In this document: in pieces, positions 1 through 7,559 of the stretch
How the letters are laid out: the number at the start of each line of letters is the position of its first letter
Position numbering within the stretch: position 1 is the stretch's first letter
DNA from: an uncultured Clostridia bacterium
Lineage (GTDB): Bacteria > Bacillota > Clostridia > Christensenellales > UBA1242
Length of the DNA: 7,559 nucleotides
Assembly (NCBI GenBank): GCA_944383945.1
Contig: CALWRL010000033.1
Coordinates: forward strand, 1 to 7,559
Direction of reading: 5' to 3'
Made by a program: the position numbers and the translations under genes
Notes under the pieces: model-generated
What the model was told of the DNA's origin: nothing
What the model saw: the letters and a program-made list of their open reading frames with translations, nothing else
The model's database searches: none

Positions 1-711
1 TGTAACATTTTCAACAACTGTTTTTCCTCCAACTTGAACAACAACATCAATTGGTTTTAAAATTTTAACGTCAAATTCAACAAAAATTTTATCATTAAAT
101 GCAGATGTGGCTTTAATCTTAACGCTTGATAAAGAACAATCAGAATTTACAATTAACTGACCGTTTTCAATAGAACACCCACTAGCATCTCCAACAAATG
201 AAAAAAGCAAATCTCTTTGATTTGTTTCTAAAGGATTATATTTCCAAAGTGCTTCTTGCGAAAGATTTAAACTTCCCCCAGCAATAGCATAAAGTTTATT
301 TTTAAATTCATCTGCTTGGTCTAGCCCAAGAATTGGTTGAATAACTTTAACAGTCAAAACAAACTTTTTGTTGCCCTGAAGAGTTGTTGCAACAATGGTT
401 GCCGTTCCCCTTTTTAAACCTTTAACAGTTAAAATTGTTTTTCCTGTTCCTTTTATGTAATTAGATGAAAATTCAACCGTTCCCTTTTCATCTTCTTCTA
501 AACTAAAATTAAGCTGAGCGCTTCCCCCACCATAATTTTCAACAACAAACTCAACCGTTTGAGTTTGCGATTCAGTTCCCATAATTAATTCAATTTCAGA
601 TTTGTCGGCAGAAATAGAAATGTTTGAGGCTTTAGACCCGCACGCATAAAATGTTACGCACGCAACCAAGATTAAAACGAAACAACTAACAATCCCCAAA
701 AATTTTTTCAT
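1..711 (-). CDS. Secreted lipoprotein with Ig-like repeats, N-terminal part (runs off the window)
   Basis: The frame reads from an ATG at 711 down to base 1 with no stop (237 codons), so the C-terminus is missing. GGGAGGG at 721-715 precedes the start. Residues 1-26 form a lipoprotein signal: Lys2-Lys3, a hydrophobic core, then two candidate lipidation cysteines, Cys18 (LVAC, the better lipobox) and Cys24 (FYACGS, the more usual context for a mature start). Two beta-rich modules follow. The one at about 30-124 contains LTVKGLKRGTATIVATT and resembles bacterial Ig-like (BIg2-type) folds; the other is at about 125-217. A third begins near 219 (PIDVVVQVGGK). I infer attachment to the outer face of the membrane and exposure of the repeats, possibly for adhesion or cell-surface structure. 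No catalytic motif is visible and no gene name can be assigned. The signal peptide and frame are clear; the fold assignment is by sequence texture only. Confidence 0.8.
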   Translation of the reverse strand, partial: MKKFLGIVSCFVLILVACVTFYACGSKASNISISADKSEIELIMGTESQTQTVEFVVENYGGGSAQLNFSLEEDEKGTVEFSSNYIKGTGKTILTVKGLKRGTATIVATTLQGNKKFVLTVKVIQPILGLDQADEFKNKLYAIAGGSLNLSQEALWKYNPLETNQRDLLFSFVGDASGCSIENGQLIVNSDCSLSSVKIKATSAFNDKIFVEFDVKILKPIDVVVQVGGKTVVENVT

Positions 712-769
712 ATTCCCTCCCAATTAATATTCCTAAAAACTTCAAATTTATTTAGAAATCGCATTAATT

Positions 770-798
770 TATATATAATATAATACTTTTTATGTCGA
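770..798 (-). promoter_or_regulatory. Possible promoter for the lipoprotein gene
   Basis: On the minus strand, TCGACA (798-793, five of six matches to TTGACA) lies 17 bases before TATATA (775-770, four of six). This would start transcription near 763 and give a leader of about 50 bases. The surrounding DNA is almost all A and T, so -10-like hexamers are common by chance, and only the -35 element adds weight. Confidence 0.3.
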
Positions 799-829
799 AA
801 ACAAAATAAATTCGTTGAAAATATAACAC

Positions 830-853
830 TTTTTATTATTTTTATAATAAAAA
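830..853. repeat. Perfect A/T-only inverted repeat in the divergent spacer
   Basis: Bases 830-839 and 844-853 are perfect 10-bp reverse complements around a TTTT loop (840-843). The stem has no G or C and would be weak as RNA. It lies between the divergent lipoprotein and TtcA-family genes, so a binding site or a helix easily extruded under supercoiling is possible. Chance is also plausible in DNA of this composition. Confidence 0.4.
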
Positions 854-895
854 AATAAAAACAAAATGTTTTTTAAATTAATTTGTAAATAAAAA

Positions 896-924
896 TTGCA
901 AATAAAAAAATTTTTTGTTAATAT
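896..924 (+). promoter_or_regulatory. Possible promoter giving a leaderless or nearly leaderless TtcA-family mRNA
   Basis: TTGCAA (896-901) lies 17 bases before TAATAT (919-924), each matching four of six consensus positions. Transcription would begin near 930-932, at the GTG start codon itself. An alternative lies upstream: TTTAGA (751-756), 17 bases, then a perfect TATAAT (774-779), which would give a leader of about 145 bases. Neither is strong enough to choose by eye in this AT-rich stretch. Confidence 0.3.
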
Positions 925-930
925 ATTTTT

Positions 931-1647
931 GTGAAAAAAATTATTAGCGCAATTAATAACGCAATAAAAAAATATTCAATGATAGATGATGGCGACAAAA
1001 TAGCAGTTGGCTTAAGTGGCGGTAAAGACAGTTTGGTTTTGCTTTCCGCCCTTTCTCAATATCAAAAACATGCTAAAAAAAAGTTTAGTTTAATAGCAAT
1101 AACAATTGACCAAACAAATGGAAAAACAGATTTCTCTCCGCTAAAAGATTTTTGCAAACATTTAGGTGTTGAGTATCACATAGAAAATTCAGAAATATTT
1201 GATGTGGTTTTTGAGATAAGAAAAGAAAAAAATCCTTGTAGCTTATGTGCAAAAATGAGGCGAGGTATTTTAAATTCAACCGCAAAAAAATTAGGTTGTA
1301 ATAAGGTTGCATTGGCCCACCATAGCGACGACTTAATTGAAACATTTTTTCTATCATTATTTTATGAAGCAAGGCTTAGCACATTCCTGCCTGTAACATA
1401 CCTTTCCAACACAAATATAACCGCAATTCGCCCACTAATTTTTGCTACGGAAGAATCAATAAAAAACGCATCAATAAATATGCCAATAATAAAAAATATT
1501 TGCCCGGTAAACCACAAAACAAAGCGCGAAGAAATTAAACTTTTTTTAAGCAATTTAGAAGAAAAAAATCCTAAAATAAAAGAACAAATTTTAAATGCAA
1601 TAATATCTCCGGAAAGGTATAATTTATTTGATAAATTGTTAAAATAA
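931..1647 (+). CDS. ttcA: TtcA-family ATP-dependent tRNA-thiolation enzyme (PP-loop, three-cysteine type)
   Basis: This is an N-type ATP pyrophosphatase (PP-loop) protein of 238 residues. In Escherichia coli, TtcA makes 2-thiocytidine at position 32 of certain tRNAs: ATP adenylates the base and sulfur is delivered by an iron-sulfur cluster enzyme. Visible here are the P-loop SGGKDS (29-34), the cysteine pair in CSLCAKMRRG (Cys103, Cys106), the HHSDD motif (130-134), IRPLI (166-170) and Cys191 in ICPVNHKTKR. The three cysteines match the set that holds the 4Fe-4S cluster in TtcA. TilS, the other common PP-loop tRNA enzyme, lacks this CxxC. The GTG start is chosen because family homology begins at once (residues 1-28), the in-frame TAA at 919-921 blocks any extension, and the next methionine (Met17) would cut into the family's N-terminal helix. 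No Shine-Dalgarno site is visible. Family membership is secure; the exact tRNA substrate in this lineage is inferred. Confidence 0.85.
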   Translation: MKKIISAINNAIKKYSMIDDGDKIAVGLSGGKDSLVLLSALSQYQKHAKKKFSLIAITIDQTNGKTDFSPLKDFCKHLGVEYHIENSEIFDVVFEIRKEKNPCSLCAKMRRGILNSTAKKLGCNKVALAHHSDDLIETFFLSLFYEARLSTFLPVTYLSNTNITAIRPLIFATEESIKNASINMPIIKNICPVNHKTKREEIKLFLSNLEEKNPKIKEQILNAIISPERYNLFDKLLK

Positions 1648-1800
1648 TTAATTTTTTTATTATTTTTTTATTAATTTTTATTATTTTTTTTATTTATTTT
1701 TTATATTTTTTTAAGTTTTTTTGCCATGCTTTATATTTTATTTTTCTTATTTTTTTATAGTTTTTTTATAAATTAATTTATATTTTTTTAACATTTTTTA
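1648..1800. other. T-rich intergenic tract with almost no G or C
   Basis: Only 9 of these 153 bases are G or C, and the plus strand is dominated by runs of 5-9 T separated by single A's. It begins directly after the TtcA-family stop codon. It holds a 16-bp perfect palindrome (1767-1782, TATAAATTAATTTATA) followed by seven T's, which could act as a weak U-tract terminator, but there is no GC-containing hairpin. The rest of the spacer (1801-1860) shows no gene. Confidence 0.6.
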
Positions 1801-1860
1801 ATTATTTTTTCAAACATTTATATTAGCCTTTTCTTTTAGTAAAATTGGCAAACTTACCAC

Positions 1861-1889
1861 TTGACATTTTTTGTTTTTTGATATAAAAT
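1861..1889 (+). promoter_or_regulatory. Near-consensus promoter of the two-helix membrane protein gene
   Basis: A perfect TTGACA (1861-1866), a 17-base spacer and TAAAAT (1884-1889, five of six) form a strong sigma-A-type promoter. The predicted start is near 1896, leaving a leader of about 16 bases that holds the AGGAGGT ribosome binding site (1902-1908). A perfect TATAAT also occurs at 1889-1894, but its 22-base spacing from TTGACA is too long. Confidence 0.75.
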
Positions 1890-1911
1890 ATAATTAAAAT
1901 TAGGAGGTAAC

Positions 1912-2391
1912 ATGGCAGATAAAAACAAAAAAACACCCGAGTCTGTTTTACAAGATCTTAAAAAAAGAAAGATAGACGAGCAAGTTAATCTAGAAAAATT
2001 AAATTCTCCGGAAACAGCTTTTAAAACTGCTGGTGCTTTTTTAGAAGGAACAGAAACTTTTTTAAGACTTTTGATGTTGCCATTGTTTATCCTCGGTTTT
2101 GCTTTATGGCCACTTGGCGCAGTTGGTTACATTTTTATGGGGTTGGCAATTTTTAATTTCTTTGCAGCAAAAATTTCAGGTGCATCTTTTAAAGATGAAT
2201 TTAAAGATGCCTCAGACTTATTAAAAGGAAACGAATCTCAAAAAAAATTGTTAAATGAATATAAACAGTCTTTGGAAAAAGTTCAAGTTCTTGAAGAAAA
2301 ATTAGACAATGCTAGAAAAGGAATATTCGAACAAGAACAACCTACTAAAAACAATCAAAATTCGGGCAAAGAAAAATCACAAGAAATGTAA
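1912..2391 (+). CDS. Small membrane protein with a helical hairpin and C-terminal coiled coil, function unknown
   Basis: I do not recognise this 159-residue protein. A charged N-terminal region (1-35; KTPESVLQDLKKRK) is followed by a strongly hydrophobic stretch at about 50-86. Its central WPLG (66-69) probably breaks it into two short membrane helices or a re-entrant hairpin. Residues 105-138 have heptad-like leucine, valine and charged spacing (KKLLNEYKQSLEKVQVLEEK), suggesting a coiled coil. The tail (140-159) is polar and disordered-looking. There is no signal peptide, so both ends probably face the cytoplasm. The start is fixed by AGGAGGT (1902-1908). The gene has its own near-consensus promoter and its own terminator, so it is a single-gene unit rather than part of the gyrase operon. 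Possible roles are a membrane scaffold or a small accessory to a membrane complex; nothing in the sequence picks one. Confidence 0.85.
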   Translation: MADKNKKTPESVLQDLKKRKIDEQVNLEKLNSPETAFKTAGAFLEGTETFLRLLMLPLFILGFALWPLGAVGYIFMGLAIFNFFAAKISGASFKDEFKDASDLLKGNESQKKLLNEYKQSLEKVQVLEEKLDNARKGIFEQEQPTKNNQNSGKEKSQEM

Positions 2392-2395
2392 ATTT

Positions 2396-2421
2396 AAGCA
2401 CCTTTTTAAAGGTGCTTTTTT
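2396..2421 (+). terminator. Intrinsic terminator after the two-helix membrane protein gene
   Basis: AAGCACCTTT (2396-2405) and AAAGGTGCTT (2408-2417) are perfect complements, with a GC-containing lower stem (GCACC/GGTGC) and a run of six T's at 2416-2421. It begins five bases after the stop codon and insulates the gyrase operon from upstream transcription. Confidence 0.9.
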
Positions 2422-2520
2422 GTTACTCGTTGTTTTGCTCTGCTCTTGTAATTAGAAAAAAGATTTTTTTGCCAAATAAACACTTTTGTTATGTTTGTAT
2501 CTTTTTTTTCTTAAATTTTG

Positions 2521-4495
<1,975 letters not shown>

Positions 4496-4496
<1 letters not shown>

Positions 4497-4558
4497 TGGT
4501 TGTAATTGATATAAACGAATCATTATGTGTAGGAGAATTAAATGAAACAAGAGTTTAG
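4496..4558 (+). CDS. Possible 20-codon coupling ORF between gyrB and the MazG-like gene
   Basis: An ATG overlaps the gyrB stop as TAATG (4494-4498) and opens a 20-codon frame (MVVIDINESLCVGELNETRV) ending in TAG at 4556-4558, 14 bases past the MazG-like start codon. It has no ribosome binding site of its own and would depend on re-initiation after gyrB. Translation through it would cover the MazG-like ribosome binding site (4531-4536). The peptide resembles nothing I know. It may be chance, since ATG after TA is easily formed. Confidence 0.2.
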
Positions 4559-4856
4559 CAAAGCTTATAAATTGTTTTTAGAAAAATGGGGCCAAGAAAG
4601 CCAAGAGAGAATGGCAATTGAGGAAATGAGTGAGCTTACAAAAGAACTTTGCAAAAAGTTTAGATGTATTAGAGGCGAAATTGAAAATTTGACTGAAAAA
4701 AAACATCTTGAAATAATTGACAACATCAAGGAAGAAATTGCAGATGTTTTAAATATGCTTGAACAGCTTGAAACTTATTATGGTGAAGAAGAAATTGAGC
4801 AAATAAGAAGAAAAAAAATTGAAAGAACGCTAAAATTTCTTAGCGAGGAGGAATAA
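4542..4856 (+). CDS. MazG-like nucleoside triphosphate pyrophosphohydrolase
   Basis: This 104-residue all-helical protein has the signature of the MazG/all-alpha NTP pyrophosphohydrolases, which cleave nucleoside triphosphates to monophosphates and pyrophosphate using magnesium. The EExxE motif is Glu27, Glu28, Glu31 (IEEMSEL) and the ExxD motif is Glu65, Asp68 (EEIADVLNMLEQL). The 33 residues between them are slightly more than the 12-28 usual in the family, because of a charged insert around 42-60 (IRGEIENLTEKK). Single-domain members of this size usually act as dimers or tetramers. The start is forced by the in-frame TAA immediately upstream (4539-4541) and supported by AGGAGA (4531-4536). 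It lies 45 bases after gyrB and shares its last base with the gyrA start. Substrate (dNTP, modified nucleotide or signalling nucleotide) cannot be read from the sequence. No gene symbol is given because it is not the long two-domain MazG. Confidence 0.8.
   Translation: MKQEFSKAYKLFLEKWGQESQERMAIEEMSELTKELCKKFRCIRGEIENLTEKKHLEIIDNIKEEIADVLNMLEQLETYYGEEEIEQIRRKKIERTLKFLSEEE
4846..4851 (+). promoter_or_regulatory. Ribosome binding site of gyrA inside the MazG-like gene
   Basis: AGGAGG lies within the last codons of the MazG-like gene, four bases before the gyrA ATG. With the TAATG stop/start overlap this fixes the gyrA start at 4856 and points to translational coupling of the two genes. Confidence 0.9.
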
Positions 4857-7435
4857 TGAAGGACGAAAAGAAAAAATCATTAGAAGAAATTTTTAAAGAT
4901 TCTAAAATTATTAAATGTGAAGTTAATGACGAACTTAAAAAGTCGTTTATATCTTACGCTATGGCAGTTAACGTTTCGCGTGCAATTCCAGATGTTCGAG
5001 ATGGTTTAAAGCCTGTTCACAGAAGAATTTTATATTCTATGGGAGAGCTTAATCTTTTTAACGACAAACCATATCGTAAATCTGCAAGAATTGTTGGTGA
5101 AGTTATGGGTAAATATCACCCACATGGTGATAGTTCTGTTTATGACGCCTTAGTTCGTTTGGCGCAAGATTTTTCAATTAGATGTCCTTTGGTAGACGGC
5201 CACGGAAACTTTGGTTCTGTTGATGGCGACAGTCCTGCTGCAATGAGATACACCGAAGCGCGTCTTTCAAAAATAGCAGGCTTAATGCTTGAAGACATTG
5301 ATAAAAACACTGTTGATTTTTATCCAAACTTTGACGACACTTTAATGCAACCATCTGTTTTACCATCAAAATTTCCAAACTTGCTAGTTAATGGCGCAGA
5401 TGGAATTGCAGTTGGTATGGCAACAAACATTCCTCCACACAATTTAACCGAAGTTATAAACGGCGTTCAAGCCTTAATTAAAAATCCAGAAATAGAAATT
5501 GATGATTTAATTAAATTGATTCCTGCCCCAGACTACCCAACCGGCGGAATAATTATGGGTCGTGCCGCAATTAAGCACGCATATAAAACAGGAAAAGGCG
5601 GAATTGTTGTTCGTGGACGCGCCGAAATTGAAGAAACAGAAAACGGCCGTCACAGAATTATAATAACCGAGCTTCCTTACCAAGTTAACAAGGCAAAATT
5701 AATTGTTCAAATGGCAGACCTTGTTAAAAATAAAAAAATTGAAGGAATTTCCGACATCAAAGAAGAATCAGACAGAGATGGCATGAGAATTGTTGTTGAT
5801 GTTAAAAGAGATGCTAATGCACAAGTTGTTTTAAACATGCTTTATAAACACACTCAACTTCAAGCAAGTGGCGGAATAATCTTCCTTGCACTTGTTGACG
5901 GAACTCCTAAGGTTTTAAATTTAAAAGAAATGTTGTTCTATTATCTTGAACATCAAAAAGAAATTTTAACAAGAAAAACACAATTCGATTTGGCAAAAGC
6001 ATTAGAACGCGAACATATTGTTAAAGGTTTGGTGATTGCTCTTGCAAACATTGATGAAGTTGTTAATATTATTAAAACTTCTGATGACAAACAAGACGCA
6101 ATGGTAAAACTTTCCGAAAAGTTCTTGTTATCCGAAAAACAAGCAAATGCTATTTTGGAAATGAAACTTTCAAGACTAACAAGTTTGGAAGTTCAAAAGT
6201 TAAACGAAGAACTTAAAGAACTTGAAGAAACAATTGCCGATTTAAATGACATATTAGCTAAACCACAAAGAGTTCTTCAAATTATTCATGATGAACTTGA
6301 AGTTGTTAAAGAACAATTTGGAACTCCAAGAAAAACCGAAATTTCAATGGAAATTGGAACAATAGATAATGAAGACTTAATTGAAAAAGAAGATGTTGTT
6401 ATTTCATTAACACATGGTGGCTACATTAAGAGAATGAGCGTTAGCGAATATCATGCTCAAAGAAGAGGCGGAGTTGGAATTTCGGCACACAAAACAAAAG
6501 AAGAAGATTTCGTTGAAAAAATTGTTATAACAAGCACCCACAGCGATTTACTTTTCTTTACAAATTTTGGAAAAGTTTACTCTATTAGAGCCTACGAAGT
6601 TCCAGAAGCGCAACGACAAGCAAAAGGAAGAGCAATGATTAACCTTTTGCAACTTATGCCAGAAGAAAAAGTTGAAGCTATGATTTCCTTTGAAAAAGGA
6701 CAAGAAGGCAACTTAATTATTGCAACAAGAAACGGATTGATAAAGAAAACAAACTTAAAAGAATTTGCAAGCATAATGAAATCTGGGAAAATTGCTATAA
6801 AATTAGTTGAGGGCGATAAATTAATAGGTGTTGGCTTAACAGATGGCGAAAAGGAAGTTTTGATAGCTTCAAACAAAGGTAAATGCATTCGTTTTAGCGA
6901 AAAAAATGTTAGACCAATGGGAAGAACAAGCCAAGGCGTTCGTTCTATGAAATTAGATGAAGACGACTACATTGTAGACATGGCAATAATTTCAGCAGAC
7001 TCTCAATTCATAACAATAACCGAAAACGGTTTTGGTAAAAGAACAAGCTCCGATGATTACAGAGTTCAATCAAGAGGCGGAAAAGGAATTAAGGCAGGAA
7101 ACTTCAATGAAAAAACAGGAAAACTTGTTGCTTTAAAAATGATTAACGAAGATGAAGACTTAATGCTAATTTCCGATAATGGAATTATAATAAGAATGGC
7201 AGCCTCTGATGTTAGAATGGTTGGAAGAAGTTCTCTTGGTGTTAAGGTAATGCGTCTTCGTCCAGGTTCAAAAATTGTTAGCGTTGCAACAACAATTCAT
7301 GAAGAAAACTCAGAATCTTCACTTGCAACAACAGATGTTGAAAATGTTCAACTTAACGAAGAAGAAATTTCATACGCTAATGAAGAATTAGAGGCAACCG
7401 AAGAAAACAACACTAATAACGAAACTATTGAGTAA
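4856..7435 (+). CDS. gyrA: DNA gyrase subunit A (DNA cleavage-religation and wrapping subunit)
   Basis: This is the 859-residue subunit that cleaves and rejoins the gate DNA segment and wraps DNA for supercoiling. The N-terminal winged-helix/tower region begins after about 20 charged residues. The quinolone-determining region reads GKYHPHGDSSVYD (85-97) with Ser93 and Asp97, the residues typical of quinolone-sensitive enzymes, and the catalytic tyrosine is Tyr132 in RYTE after Arg131. The coiled-coil gate follows ILEMKLSRLTSLE (433-445). A C-terminal beta-pinwheel covers roughly 505-815: its GyrA box is QRRGGVG (535-541), with Val540 where Lys or Arg is usual, and a second repeat is QSRGGKG (738-744). 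The pinwheel and box argue for GyrA rather than ParC. The last 45 or so residues form an acidic, disordered tail rich in Glu and Asn, similar in character to the regulatory tail of other GyrA proteins. No frameshift is present. Confidence 0.98.
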   Translation: MKDEKKKSLEEIFKDSKIIKCEVNDELKKSFISYAMAVNVSRAIPDVRDGLKPVHRRILYSMGELNLFNDKPYRKSARIVGEVMGKYHPHGDSSVYDALVRLAQDFSIRCPLVDGHGNFGSVDGDSPAAMRYTEARLSKIAGLMLEDIDKNTVDFYPNFDDTLMQPSVLPSKFPNLLVNGADGIAVGMATNIPPHNLTEVINGVQALIKNPEIEIDDLIKLIPAPDYPTGGIIMGRAAIKHAYKTGKGGIVVRGRAEIEETENGRHRIIITELPYQVNKAKLIVQMADLVKNKKIEGISDIKEESDRDGMRIVVDVKRDANAQVVLNMLYKHTQLQASGGIIFLALVDGTPKVLNLKEMLFYYLEHQKEILTRKTQFDLAKALEREHIVKGLVIALANIDEVVNIIKTSDDKQDAMVKLSEKFLLSEKQANAILEMKLSRLTSLEVQKLNEELKELEETIADLNDILAKPQRVLQIIHDELEVVKEQFGTPRKTEISMEIGTIDNEDLIEKEDVVISLTHGGYIKRMSVSEYHAQRRGGVGISAHKTKEEDFVEKIVITSTHSDLLFFTNFGKVYSIRAYEVPEAQRQAKGRAMINLLQLMPEEKVEAMISFEKGQEGNLIIATRNGLIKKTNLKEFASIMKSGKIAIKLVEGDKLIGVGLTDGEKEVLIASNKGKCIRFSEKNVRPMGRTSQGVRSMKLDEDDYIVDMAIISADSQFITITENGFGKRTSSDDYRVQSRGGKGIKAGNFNEKTGKLVALKMINEDEDLMLISDNGIIIRMAASDVRMVGRSSLGVKVMRLRPGSKIVSVATTIHEENSESSLATTDVENVQLNEEEISYANEELEATEENNTNNETIE

Positions 7436-7461
7436 ACCATAAAATTTAAAATTAAACAAAT

Positions 7462-7494
7462 AAAAAAACAAGCAAATATTTGCTTGTTTTTTTT
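7462..7494 (+). terminator. Symmetric intrinsic terminator of the gyrase operon
   Basis: The arms 7462-7477 and 7478-7493 are fully complementary over 16 bases, centred on GCAAATATTTGC, with an A run on the left and a run of eight T's on the right (7487-7494). The stem core is ACAAGC/GCTTGT. Because the A run reads as T's on the minus strand, the element could also stop transcription arriving from the right. Confidence 0.9.
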
Positions 7495-7559
7495 ATTATT
7501 TTTTATTTTTTTTTATTAATTTTTTAATTTATTTTATTTTTTTTAATTAAACTTTAACT
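7495..7559. other. T-rich intergenic tract after the gyrase operon
   Basis: Only 2 of these 65 bases are G or C and the plus strand is dominated by T runs, matching the tract at 1648-1800. No gene, promoter or further hairpin with G or C is visible before the window ends. Confidence 0.5.

Noticed and set aside
546..567. Perfect 9-bp inverted repeat with a 4-base loop inside the lipoprotein gene
   Set aside because: It is not followed by a T run on either strand and lies in mid-gene; one such stem is expected by chance in several kilobases of this composition.
712..930. Riboswitch or T-box leader in the divergent spacer
   Set aside because: The spacer lacks GC-containing stems and any conserved leader motif I know; only an A/T hairpin is present.
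1085..1553. Two minus-strand open frames (95 and 63 codons) inside the TtcA-family gene
   Set aside because: They lie antisense to a gene with clear family motifs, have no ribosome binding site or recognisable domain, and arise from the lack of stops opposite AT-rich coding sequence.
1826..1852. GCC...GGC pairing that looks like a terminator stem after the T-rich tract
   Set aside because: The arms need a bulge, the GC part is three pairs, and no T run follows; it is not a credible terminator.
5108..5149. Quinolone resistance change in the GyrA determining region
   Set aside because: Ser93 and Asp97 are the residues of sensitive enzymes, so no resistance substitution is seen.
5178..6888. 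Minus-strand open frames opposite gyrA (5178-5378 and 6592-6888)
   Set aside because: Antisense to conserved gyrase sequence with no promoter, ribosome binding site or domain.

Overview
The window is about 7.6 kb of very AT-rich bacterial DNA with Shine-Dalgarno sites of the GGAGG type, a lipoprotein signal peptide, sigma-A-like promoters and gyrase subunits of the Bacillota type (a 639-residue GyrB with [12 protein letters not shown], and a GyrA whose last pinwheel repeat reads QSRGGKG). Tryptophan is TGG throughout, no in-frame TGA appears, and all five complete genes end in TAA, so the standard code fits. The best guess is a low-GC member of the Bacillota, perhaps an uncultured Clostridia-like or Mollicutes-adjacent lineage. 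Placement below phylum cannot be made from this window.

Layout. At the left edge is the N-terminal part of a secreted lipoprotein with Ig-like repeats, on the minus strand and running off the window (1-711). It is divergent, across a 219-bp AT-rich spacer, from a TtcA-family tRNA-thiolation ATPase (931-1647) that starts with GTG and has no visible ribosome binding site. A 264-bp spacer, nearly free of G and C in its first 150 bases and strongly T-biased, leads to a self-contained unit: a near-consensus promoter, a 159-residue two-helix membrane protein of unknown function (1912-2391) and a strong intrinsic terminator.

The right two thirds are the DNA gyrase operon. An extended -10 promoter drives gyrB (2577-4496), a small MazG-like pyrophosphohydrolase (4542-4856) and gyrA (4856-7435), which is closed by a long symmetric terminator. 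The MazG-like gene and gyrA share one base (TAATG), and the gyrA ribosome binding site lies inside the MazG-like gene, so the two are probably translationally coupled. GyrA and GyrB form the A2B2 supercoiling enzyme. The MazG-like protein would be expected to hydrolyse nucleoside triphosphates, and its place between the gyrase subunits is the least ordinary part of the layout.

I see no CRISPR array, insertion sequence, phage module, tRNA or rRNA here, and no clear new biological system. The main points for follow-up are the gyrB-MazG-gyrA order, the orphan membrane protein, the GTG start without a ribosome binding site, the non-canonical residue in the GyrA box, the repeats in the gyrB promoter and the T-rich tracts.
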